A stretch of 5,751 nt of DNA from Paracoccaceae bacterium (GTDB taxonomy: Bacteria; Pseudomonadota; Alphaproteobacteria; Rhodobacterales; Rhodobacteraceae): contig JAOUMG010000154.1 of the NCBI GenBank assembly GCA_029881635.1, forward strand, positions 1 through 5,751, in the 5' to 3' direction. Positions 1 through 5,289 of this stretch are shown here, in pieces; the first letter of the stretch is position 1, and each line of letters starts with the position of its first letter. A program made the translations under genes and the position numbers. The notes under the pieces were generated by a model. That model ran no database searches, had not been told where the DNA came from, and saw nothing but the letters and a program-made list of their open reading frames with translations.

Positions 1-624
1 CCTCAGGTGGTGCTGGTTGTCGGGGTGAACGGATCGGGCAAGACAACCACGATCGGCAAACTCGCCAGCCAGTTTCGCGCGGCGGGCAAGACCGTGGTGA
101 TCGCGGCAGGCGATACGTTTCGCGCGGCGGCTGTCGAACAATTGCAGGTGTGGGGAAATCGGGCAGGGGTGCCGGTACTGACGGCGCCCGAAGGGTCCGA
201 CCCGGCGTCGCTGGCCTTTGACGCGATGGCCAAGGCCGAAGCGGACGGCGCGGACCTGTTGCTGATTGACACTGCGGGCCGGTTGCAGAACCGTACCGAT
301 CTCATGGAGGAACTGGCCAAGATCGTGCGAGTGATCCGGAAGAAAGACCCCAGCGCCCCCCATAACACGCTGCTGGTCCTGGATGCGACAACGGGCCAGA
401 ACGCGCTGAGCCAGGTCGAGATTTTCCGCAAGATCTCGGACGTCTCCGGGCTGGTGATGACCAAGCTCGACGGTACGGCTAAGGGCGGCGTACTGGTGGC
501 GCTGGCCGATAAGTTCGGTCTGCCGATCCATGCGATTGGCGTCGGCGAACAGATTGATGATCTGTCGCCTTTCGACCCGGAGGATTTTGCCAATGCTCTG
601 GTCGGTGTGGAAACTGCATCGTGA
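1..624 (+). CDS. ftsY: Signal recognition particle receptor FtsY, C-terminal GTPase part (5' end outside window)
   Basis: FtsY is the membrane-associated SRP receptor. It docks ribosome-SRP complexes at the inner membrane, and reciprocal GTP hydrolysis with Ffh releases the nascent chain to the translocon. The visible 207 residues carry the NG-domain signature in order: P-loop GVNGSGKTTT (window residues 8-17), DTFRAAA of the insertion-box region (38-44), DTAGR (90-94), TKLDGTAKGG guanine-specificity motif (154-163), then the closing GVGEQ...DDL.PFD segment typical of FtsY. The reading frame is open from base 1, so the start and the N-terminal acidic A domain and N-domain helices lie to the left. 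The C-terminus ends normally at TGA 622-624. The EamA transporter gene begins 24 bases later on the same strand, suggesting co-transcription. Ffh is the only real alternative, but the protein ends right after the G domain with no methionine-rich M domain, which rules for FtsY. Confidence 0.97.
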   Translation, partial: PQVVLVVGVNGSGKTTTIGKLASQFRAAGKTVVIAAGDTFRAAAVEQLQVWGNRAGVPVLTAPEGSDPASLAFDAMAKAEADGADLLLIDTAGRLQNRTDLMEELAKIVRVIRKKDPSAPHNTLLVLDATTGQNALSQVEIFRKISDVSGLVMTKLDGTAKGGVLVALADKFGLPIHAIGVGEQIDDLSPFDPEDFANALVGVETAS

Positions 625-648
625 CGCTCCCCAGCAGGCCTGCGCTGA

Positions 649-1548
649 ATGAGTGATTGGCTGGTCGCGCTGGAGGGAACGCCTTCGGGGCACTCACTGG
701 CATTGGCGCTGGCCCTGTTTGCCGCCTTTTCACATGCCCTATTTGGCGCCCTGCAGAAGGGCCGCCATGATCCGTGGCTGAGCCGCGCGGCGATTGATGC
801 CTGTTACGCGACGATGGCCGCACCTGTGGCGTTGTTTCTGGTGCCCTGGCCCGAACCGCATCTGTGGTCGATCCTGCTGGGGGCCGCGGTGATCCATTTC
901 GGTTACAAGTTCAGCCAGGCGATGACCTATTCGCGCGGTGCCTATTCGGTGGTTTATCCGGTCGTGCGGGGTACGGCGCCCTTTTTTGCCGTTATCGGCG
1001 CCGGGATCATCTTTGGCGAACATTTCAACCTTGCGCAGTGGCTGGGCGTTTTCGTGTTGCTGGCCGGTATTTTTGGGCTGGCAATCTACAACCTGAGAAC
1101 CATCAAACAGGATCGTGACACGATGGTTCCGGCGCTGATGTTGGCGGTGCTGACGGGATGCTTTGTGGCCCTATACACGACCTATGACGCATACGGCATT
1201 CGGGCCACGGCCAATCCCTTCACGTTTCTGGCATGGTTTTTCTTTTTTGATGGGTTGATCATGCCGGTCTATGTTATGCGGCGCTGGCGGCAGCTGCCGG
1301 TGTCTGAGGTTGTACCACTATTCAAACGTGGAGTTTTCGGAGCGCTGACAGCCTTTGCCAGTTTCGGGTCCATCATGGTGGCAACCCGGCTGGACAAGGT
1401 GGGCGAGGCTGCAGTACTGCGCGAAACCTCGACCGTCTTTGCCGCCGCGATTGCATGGATTGTCTTGGGTGAAAAGGTTGGGCCCAGGCGGCTCGCGTTG
1501 ATGACATTGATCGCTGCTGGTGCTGTGATCGTAGAACTGGCAGGATAG
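649..1548 (+). CDS. EamA/DMT-family membrane transporter
   Basis: This 299-residue protein is almost entirely hydrophobic, with about ten predicted transmembrane helices in two tandem halves, the layout of two EamA domains in the drug/metabolite transporter superfamily. The end of half 1 contains SRGAYSVVYPVVRGTAPFF (about 95-113) followed by a helix and GEHF (123-126). The end of half 2 has the matching pattern LRETSTVFAA (257-266) and LGEKVGPRR, where a helix closes on a GE pair. This internal duplication is the hallmark of the family. The first helix is about residues 16-35. Members export amino acids, metabolites or drugs; the substrate cannot be told from sequence. The ATG at 649 has only a weak AGG (636-638) in front, so translation may be partly coupled to ftsY. 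The stop codon overlaps the ribosome binding region of ispZ, 5 bases downstream, implying one operon. Confidence 0.9.
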   Translation: MSDWLVALEGTPSGHSLALALALFAAFSHALFGALQKGRHDPWLSRAAIDACYATMAAPVALFLVPWPEPHLWSILLGAAVIHFGYKFSQAMTYSRGAYSVVYPVVRGTAPFFAVIGAGIIFGEHFNLAQWLGVFVLLAGIFGLAIYNLRTIKQDRDTMVPALMLAVLTGCFVALYTTYDAYGIRATANPFTFLAWFFFFDGLIMPVYVMRRWRQLPVSEVVPLFKRGVFGALTAFASFGSIMVATRLDKVGEAAVLRETSTVFAAAIAWIVLGEKVGPRRLALMTLIAAGAVIVELAG

Positions 1549-1553
1549 CGATC

Positions 1554-2153
1554 ATGGCGGGCAAGAAAATCAATACATGGCTGAAACTGGGTCTGGAACT
1601 GGGCCCAGTCATTGCATTTTTCGTGGCGTTTACGAAGCTCAAGGATCAGACGGTCACCATTGGTGGCACCGACTATGGCGGGTTCATTCTGGCGACCATG
1701 GGGTTTGTACCATTGATGCTGATCTCGACGGCGATACTCTGGCGGCTTACAGGCCGGATCGCGCCGATGCAGATTGCCACGCTGGTTCTGGTTGTGGTTT
1801 TCGGTGGCCTGTCGGTCTGGTTCAATGATGAGCGGTTTTTCAAGATGAAGCCGACCATGATCTACCTGCTTTTTGCCGGTATCCTTGGTTTTGGTCTGAT
1901 GCGCGGAAAATCCTATCTGGCGCTGGTGATGGATGAGGCCATGCCTCTCAGGCCCGAAGGCTGGACCATACTGACGAGACGTTTGGCGTTGTTTTTTGCA
2001 GGGCTTGCCTTGACCAACGAAGTGGTCTGGCGGACCATGTCGGATCAGGCATGGGTCAATTTCAAGACCTTTGGCCTGACAGCGGCAATTTTCGTGTTTT
2101 TCATGGCGCAGAGCGGCGTATTTCAGAAATATGCTGTGGAAGATAAACAATAA
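1554..2153 (+). CDS. ispZ: Inner-membrane septation protein IspZ/YciB
   Basis: This 199-residue polytopic membrane protein belongs to the intracellular septation protein A family (IspZ, YciB). Family signatures are visible: LKLGLELGPVIAFF near the N-terminus (10-23), the characteristic WFNDERFFKMKPT loop (89-101) followed by IYLLF, and NEVVWR...WVNFKTFG (155-174) before the last helix. About five to six hydrophobic segments are apparent (roughly 10-27, 44-63, 74-89, 102-116, 142-158, 174-186). The length is near that usual for the family, allowing for extra loops. In enterobacteria YciB is linked to cell envelope synthesis and division; the molecular activity is not settled. The start ATG has AGGA at 1542-1545, spacing 8, embedded in the end of the upstream transporter gene. 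Placement behind ftsY and the transporter makes it the last gene of the probable operon. Confidence 0.93.
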   Translation: MAGKKINTWLKLGLELGPVIAFFVAFTKLKDQTVTIGGTDYGGFILATMGFVPLMLISTAILWRLTGRIAPMQIATLVLVVVFGGLSVWFNDERFFKMKPTMIYLLFAGILGFGLMRGKSYLALVMDEAMPLRPEGWTILTRRLALFFAGLALTNEVVWRTMSDQAWVNFKTFGLTAAIFVFFMAQSGVFQKYAVEDKQ

Positions 2154-2154
2154 G

Positions 2155-2185
2155 CGGTCATCGCGGCGATTATTGGCCGGTTTTT
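2155..2185 (+). terminator. Candidate intrinsic terminator after ispZ
   Basis: CGGTCA (2155-2160) can pair with TGGCCG (2174-2179), including one T-G wobble. The loop region contains a further small TCG/CGA pairing. TTTTT follows at 2181-2185 after one G. The position immediately behind the ispZ stop codon is right for ending the ftsY/transporter/ispZ transcript. The stem is short, so confidence is moderate. Confidence 0.42.
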
Positions 2186-2346
2186 GGAAACGCTCTGTTG
2201 CCAATCACGTTCCGAAGTTTTTGATTTAGCCCCATTACTCCCACAAATTGGCCGGGTTTCGCAGGTATTTCGGGAGGGTGATATCCGGGGCAAGGAACTC
2301 GGATCCACAAGTTTAGTAACGATCATGCTTTTTGCGGAGTAAAATG

Positions 2347-2673
2347 ATGTCCCGGTTTTCCCCGTTTCCCTTTCTCCATTCCAAGGTGGTTCTTGCCTAT
2401 GCTGCGGGGGTGTTCGTGGCTACGGTCAGCGGTGCAATTTCGACCGAGCGTGTTCATGACACGATGACTGATACGCTGGAGGCCAATCGTTTCGCCAGCA
2501 TCGTGCAAGTCTACCGCACCAGCCTTGAAAACGTTCAGTACAAGACTGAAACATTGGGGCGCACCACCAAAAAGCGCATTGTAGAGGCCTATGATAGCCT
2601 TGAACCAGTCGCAGATTTGCAACTTGCCGAAGATACCAGTCAAACGGCTTCGACCGCAGCAAGCACCCAATAG
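2347..2673 (+). CDS. Small single-pass membrane protein, function unknown
   Basis: The product is not recognised. It is 108 residues with a short basic/aromatic N-terminus (MSRFSPFPFLHSK), one clear hydrophobic helix at about 14-31 (VVLAYAAGVFVATVSGAI), then a charged, probably helical stretch (34-90) and a low-complexity S/T/A/Q-rich tail (DTSQTASTAASTQ). The hydrophobic segment could be an anchor or an uncleaved signal; no lipobox or good signal-peptidase site is evident. Two adjacent ATGs occur at 2344 and 2347. GGAG at 2336-2339 gives spacing 4 to the first and 7 to the second, so 2347 is preferred. A TTG at 2332 in the same frame would swallow the ribosome binding site and is unlikely. 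The gene stands alone on its strand, after a 193-base spacer, and converges on the glutathione transferase gene with 13 bases between stops. Supporting reality are a good ribosome binding site and a sensible membrane-protein composition. Confidence 0.62.
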   Translation: MSRFSPFPFLHSKVVLAYAAGVFVATVSGAISTERVHDTMTDTLEANRFASIVQVYRTSLENVQYKTETLGRTTKKRIVEAYDSLEPVADLQLAEDTSQTASTAASTQ

Positions 2674-2682
2674 TGCCGAAGC
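2647..2682. other. Inverted-repeat structure at convergent gene junction
   Basis: GCTTCG (2647-2652) is complementary to CGAAGC (2677-2682). Inside it GCAC (2663-2666) pairs with GTGC (2673-2676) around a 6-base loop, leaving a one-sided 10-base bulge. The inner hairpin encloses the TAG stop of the small membrane protein gene, and the structure lies just before the facing stop codon of the transferase gene. No T-run follows on either strand, so it is not a standard intrinsic terminator. Confidence 0.25.
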
Positions 2683-2686
2683 ACCC

Positions 2687-3394
2687 TCAGGCGGGGCGCC
2701 GGAAAAGCAGGTCTTGCGCTTTGCGGTCCGTTTGCAGGTTGGAGCGCAGTTCGGCGGCGACGGCCCGGCCACGCTGAACACCAGGCCGGGCAGCCATCGT
2801 CTCAAGCCAGCGGGCTAGGTTTGGTTTGTCGTCCAGCGTTTGTTCTTGCCCTTCCCAAAGCGACGCCCATGGCCAAATGGCAAAATCGGCGATGGACGGG
2901 AAATTTCCGGCCACATAGTCGTGCCCGGCCAGCTGCCGGTCCAGTACGCCGTAAAGCCGGGCAACTTCGTTGCGGTAACGACCCTTGGCATAGGGTAGGT
3001 CATTGGGTGGATCCATGGCCGGGGCATATTTTATGAAATGGTGCGCCTGTCCGGCCATTGGTCCGACGCCACCCATTTGCCACATGAGCCATTGATCCAC
3101 GGCGATGCGGTCACGTTCGGTCTTGCCGTAGAATTTGCCGGTCTTTCGGGCCAGATATTGCAAGATAGCGCCGGATTCAAAAATCGATATGGGCTTTCCA
3201 TCAGGGCCGTCAGGGTCGGTGATGGCAGGCATACGGTTATTGGGGGAAAGTTTCAGAAATTCGGGTGCGAATTGATCACCTGCGCCGATATTGATCAGAT
3301 GGATCTTGTAAGGCAGGCCCATTTCTTCAAGGGCGATGGTGATTTTCCAGCCATTCGGCGTAGGCCAGTAATAAAGATCAATCGTTCCTGTCAT
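2687..3394 (-). CDS. Glutathione S-transferase, Nu-class/YfcG-YghU-like
   Basis: This 235-residue soluble protein has the two-domain GST layout. The N-terminal thioredoxin-like domain starts DLYYWPTPNGWK, where the T12-P-N14 motif is the glutathione-activating signature of Nu-class enzymes such as E. coli YfcG and YghU. It continues with the cis-proline R-M-P56 and the glutathione-binding E73-S74-G75. The helical C-terminal domain contains FPSIADFAIWPW, the conserved N-capping box. Nu-class enzymes have disulfide-bond reductase and peroxidase activity using bound glutathione; the actual substrate here is inferred only. There is no cysteine in the whole protein, matching the Thr/Asn mechanism. 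The start ATG has AAGGA (plus-strand 3401-3405) at spacing 6. It lies 104 bases downstream of a lipoprotein gene on the same strand and converges on the small membrane protein gene. Confidence 0.93.
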   Translation of the reverse strand: MTGTIDLYYWPTPNGWKITIALEEMGLPYKIHLINIGAGDQFAPEFLKLSPNNRMPAITDPDGPDGKPISIFESGAILQYLARKTGKFYGKTERDRIAVDQWLMWQMGGVGPMAGQAHHFIKYAPAMDPPNDLPYAKGRYRNEVARLYGVLDRQLAGHDYVAGNFPSIADFAIWPWASLWEGQEQTLDDKPNLARWLETMAARPGVQRGRAVAAELRSNLQTDRKAQDLLFRRPA

Positions 3395-3450
3395 GGTCGG
3401 TCCTTTCCGTTGGCGGCAATCATCAGCATCCTGCCCGGTACTGCAAGGCA

Positions 3451-3480
3451 GATATATTGTGCGCAGGTGCAGGGTTGAAA
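3451..3480 (-). promoter_or_regulatory. Possible promoter of the glutathione transferase gene
   Basis: Reading the minus strand, TATATC (plus 3451-3456) could be a -10 hexamer with TTTCAA (plus 3475-3480) as a poor -35 at 18-base spacing. The main support is an AT-rich patch in otherwise GC-rich DNA, located upstream of the transferase start. The -35 match is weak, and the gene might instead be read from the lipoprotein promoter. Confidence 0.2.
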
Positions 3481-3498
3481 TTTCACGAAAGGGCGCGG

Positions 3499-3759
3499 TC
3501 AGCCCGGCAGGTCATCCAAAAGTTCCTGTGCCGTCAGATGGTTTCGCAGCGACCAATAACAATCTTCCTGGGTCGGCTTGAGGCAGGTCACCGGTTTGCC
3601 ATCGACCATCACCTGCCAAACTGTTCCGTCGGCGTTTGCCGCACGGATCGGATAGGTGTTTGCAGCAAAGCTGACTTCGCCGACTATCTGCCGTTCGGCC
3701 TGCGGGGCGGTGCAGGCTGTGACAAGGGCGATAGCGGTGAAAGCGGGTAGGTTACGCAT
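3499..3759 (-). CDS. Small predicted lipoprotein, function unknown
   Basis: This 86-residue protein starts MRNLPAFTAIALVTACTAP, a short signal peptide ending in a V-T-A-C16 lipobox, so C16 would be lipidated and the mature 71-residue domain anchored in the outer or inner membrane. The mature part (GEVSFAANTYPIRAANADGTVWQVMVDGKPVTC) reads like alternating beta strands, followed by C59 and C67 flanking LKPTQED, which could form a disulfide in the periplasm. The C-terminus is helical (LTAQELLDDL). The family is not recognised. The chosen ATG has AAAGGAAG at plus-strand 3765-3772, with AAGGA 7 bases from the start. A longer open frame upstream would run through the metZ leader and is not credible. 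The gene is divergent from metZ and lies 104 bases upstream of the transferase gene. Confidence 0.78.
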   Translation of the reverse strand: MRNLPAFTAIALVTACTAPQAERQIVGEVSFAANTYPIRAANADGTVWQVMVDGKPVTCLKPTQEDCYWSLRNHLTAQELLDDLPG

Positions 3760-3861
3760 GGGGTCTTCCTTTGATGGTGCGGGCACAGTTGATCGGAAAT
3801 GCCGACCAGCTTCAAGCAAGGTTGATGATTTTGGCGCGCGACATCCCCCTGCGCATGCCGG

Positions 3862-3890
3862 TTGACCCGGACGACACTTCGCGCTATCGC
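3862..3890 (+). promoter_or_regulatory. metZ: Sigma70-like promoter of the metZ leader
   Basis: TTGACC (3862-3867) matches the -35 consensus at five of six positions. Exactly 17 bases further lies TATCGC (3885-3890), which keeps the leading TAT of the -10 element. The expected start of transcription is 6-7 bases downstream, about 3896-3897, which is where the first strand of the riboswitch P1 stem begins. That coincidence is the main support; the -10 itself is weak. Confidence 0.5.
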
Positions 3891-3896
3891 AAAGGT

Positions 3897-3950
3897 CGTG
3901 GCGATTTGTTACCGGATTGCGGGCCACGTTAAATATGCCGCTAAAGAGGT
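3897..3950 (+). promoter_or_regulatory. SAM-II riboswitch aptamer upstream of metZ
   Basis: SAM-II aptamers are compact H-type pseudoknots that bind S-adenosylmethionine, common in alphaproteobacteria before methionine genes. Here P1 is CGTGGC (3897-3902) paired with GCCACG (3923-3928), six perfect pairs. The loop begins GATTTG and contains ACCGGATTGC, resembling the conserved SAM-II loop. The 3' tail TTAAATATGCCGCTAAAGAGG (3929-3949) carries the conserved TAAAT and GCTAAA-AGG elements. The pseudoknot is visible as GCGG (3919-3922) with CCGC (3938-3941) and ACC (3911-3913) with GGT (3948-3950). It sits between a promoter and metZ, a known SAM-II target, and should lower metZ expression when SAM is abundant. 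Unusually, it is followed at once by an intrinsic terminator rather than by the start codon. Confidence 0.87.
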
Positions 3951-3963
3951 TGGAGGTAATAGC

Positions 3964-3992
3964 GCCCCCGCCTGTACCGGTGGGGGCTTTTT
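3964..3992 (+). terminator. Intrinsic terminator in metZ leader, likely riboswitch expression platform
   Basis: GCCCCCGCC (3964-3972) pairs with GGTGGGGGC (3979-3987): nine pairs with one G-T wobble, 6-base loop TGTACC, immediately followed by TTTTT (3988-3992). It lies 13 bases after the SAM-II aptamer and 19 bases before the metZ start codon, so it would stop transcription before the gene. The left arm CCCGC (3967-3971) can alternatively pair with GCGGG (3919-3923) in the aptamer, a possible anti-terminator. Structure and position strongly suggest attenuation. Confidence 0.83.
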
Positions 3993-3998
3993 GTTGCC

Positions 3999-4003
3999 GG
4001 AGG
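3999..4003 (+). promoter_or_regulatory. metZ: Ribosome binding site deciding the metZ start
   Basis: GGAGG lies 8 bases before ATG 4012. An out-of-frame ATG at 4007 is too close to it, and earlier in-frame codons fall within the riboswitch and terminator. This site is downstream of the terminator and outside the SAM-II pseudoknot, so it is not obviously masked by the aptamer. Confidence 0.8.
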
Positions 4004-4011
4004 CACATGAC

Positions 4012-5187
4012 ATGACCGATTGGAAAACCCGCACGAAACTGGTTCATTCCGGCACGCGCCGCAGCCAGTATGGCGAAATGTCCGAAGCGATATTCCTGAC
4101 CCAGGGCTTTGTCTATGAAAGCGCAGAGCAAGCCGAGGCGCGGTTCATCGAAAGCGGTCCGGATGAATTTATCTATGCCCGATATGGCAATCCGACGGTG
4201 CGCATGTTCGAAGAACGCATTGCCGCCATCGAAGGTACCGAAGATGCCTTTGCCACGGCGTCAGGCATGGCCGCCGTCAATGGTGCGCTGACGTCGCTGC
4301 TGAAGGCGGGGGACCATGTTGTCGCGGCGCGGGCGCTGTTTGGATCATGTCTTTATGTGCTGGAAATTCTCGGCCGCTTTGGCGTTGAGGTGACGCTGGT
4401 CGATGGCACGGATCTGGACCAGTGGCGCGGGGCGGTGCGCGACGGAACCAAAGCGGTGTTCCTCGAATCGGTTTCAAACCCGACACTGGAAGTCATTGAT
4501 GTGCGTGGTGTCTGCGAGATTGCCCATGCCAAGGGAGCATTGGTCATTGTTGACAATGTTTTTGCCACGCCTACCTTTTCCAGGGCGGTGGCCCTTGGCG
4601 CGGATATCGTGGTCTATTCCGCGACCAAGCATATCGACGGGTCTGGTCGTTGCCTTGGGGGCGTTGTCTGCGGATCGCGCACTTACATCCGCAAGGTTCT
4701 GGAACCCTATCTGAAACATACCGGTGCCGCGCTGAGCCCGTTTAACGCATGGGTATTGCTCAAAGGGATGGAAACGCTGGATCTGCGGGTGCGCCAGCAG
4801 GCCGCCTCTGCGCTGACAATCGCCGAGGCGCTGGTGGGTCATGACAAGCTGACAAAAGTCATTTTTCCCGGGCTGAAATCACATCCCAACTACGCCATTG
4901 CGATGGATCAGATGGGGGCGGGCGGCACGGTCGTAACGATGGAGATCAAGGGTGGTCAGGCGGGCGCCTTCCGCTTTCTCAACGCGCTGGAAATAATCAA
5001 GATTTCCAATAATCTGGGCGATGCAAAATCGATCGTGACCCACCCTGCGACAACCACCCATCAGCGCCTGACGCCGGAAAAGCGCGCCGAGCTGGGTATC
5101 ACGCCGGGAATGGTGCGGTTGTCATTGGGGTTGGAGGATTCCGATGATCTTCTGAACGACGTGAACCAGGCCCTTGATGCCGTTTGA
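4012..5187 (+). CDS. metZ: O-succinylhomoserine sulfhydrylase MetZ
   Basis: MetZ is a cytoplasmic PLP enzyme that combines O-succinylhomoserine (possibly O-acetylhomoserine) with sulfide to give homocysteine, the direct-sulfhydrylation route to methionine. The 391-residue length is normal. Cys/Met-metabolism fold-type I motifs appear in order: YARYGNPT (55-62), SGM phosphate-binding turn (84-86), VSNPTLE, DNVFATP with the pyridine-nitrogen aspartate D181, SATKHIDG with the Schiff-base lysine K206, GDAKSIVTHPATTTH, and R369 in MVRLSLGLED for the substrate carboxylate. HIDGSGR resembles the HIDGQGR segment of MetZ proteins, favouring MetZ over cystathionine gamma-synthase or beta-lyase, though substrate choice is inferred. 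The start is set by GGAGG at 3999-4003. Upstream lie a SAM-II riboswitch and terminator, so expression should fall when SAM is plentiful. folE2 follows on the same strand after 102 bases. Confidence 0.96.
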   Translation: MTDWKTRTKLVHSGTRRSQYGEMSEAIFLTQGFVYESAEQAEARFIESGPDEFIYARYGNPTVRMFEERIAAIEGTEDAFATASGMAAVNGALTSLLKAGDHVVAARALFGSCLYVLEILGRFGVEVTLVDGTDLDQWRGAVRDGTKAVFLESVSNPTLEVIDVRGVCEIAHAKGALVIVDNVFATPTFSRAVALGADIVVYSATKHIDGSGRCLGGVVCGSRTYIRKVLEPYLKHTGAALSPFNAWVLLKGMETLDLRVRQQAASALTIAEALVGHDKLTKVIFPGLKSHPNYAIAMDQMGAGGTVVTMEIKGGQAGAFRFLNALEIIKISNNLGDAKSIVTHPATTTHQRLTPEKRAELGITPGMVRLSLGLEDSDDLLNDVNQALDAV

Positions 5188-5220
5188 TGTCGTGAATTCG
5201 CCGGGAATAACCGCGTAGGG

Positions 5221-5251
5221 TTGGACAAGCGGGTGTTGCTACCCACATAAT
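5221..5251 (+). promoter_or_regulatory. folE2: Possible promoter of folE2
   Basis: TTGGAC (5221-5226) and CATAAT (5246-5251) resemble sigma70 hexamers, the latter at five of six positions, but the 19-base spacing is long. The location, 39 bases before the folE2 start, is suitable. If it is not used, folE2 would depend on read-through from metZ, as no convincing terminator is seen in 5188-5289. Confidence 0.3.
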
Positions 5252-5289
5252 GGGCCAGTCGGGGCAGTCCCGGCAAAAGGAGCCGTGCC

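Noticed and set aside
1269..2204. Long 311-residue reading frame on the minus strand
   Set aside because: It lies opposite the transporter and ispZ genes, both of which have clear family motifs. Its product is rich in H, R, Q and K with no domain pattern, as expected of an antisense shadow in GC-rich DNA.
2237..2276. CTCCC/GGGAG inverted repeat in the spacer before the small membrane protein gene
   Set aside because: Five pairs across a loop of about 30 bases are expected by chance in this composition; no known RNA motif was recognised.
2294..2313. GGAAC ... GTT resembling an extracytoplasmic-function sigma promoter ahead of the small membrane protein gene
   Set aside because: The spacing between elements is only 12 bases, too short for the 16-17 expected.
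2821..3478. Several plus-strand reading frames opposite the glutathione transferase gene
   Set aside because: They overlap a well-supported GST on the other strand, have no recognisable domains and no convincing ribosome binding sites.
3862..4011. In-frame upstream extension of metZ
   Set aside because: The extra 50 codons would cover the riboswitch and terminator, and the ribosome binding site supports ATG 4012. The encoded extension does not resemble MetZ.
3760..4131. In-frame upstream extension of the lipoprotein gene on the minus strand
   Set aside because: It would run across the metZ leader and into metZ itself. The start at 3759 has a good ribosome binding site and gives a proper lipoprotein signal.
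5188..5289. Possible Zur operator or terminator between metZ and folE2
   Set aside because: No AT-rich palindrome of the Zur type is visible. The small hairpins (GGGT/ACCC at 5231-5244 and CGGG/CCCG at 5260-5272) have 4-bp stems and no T-run.
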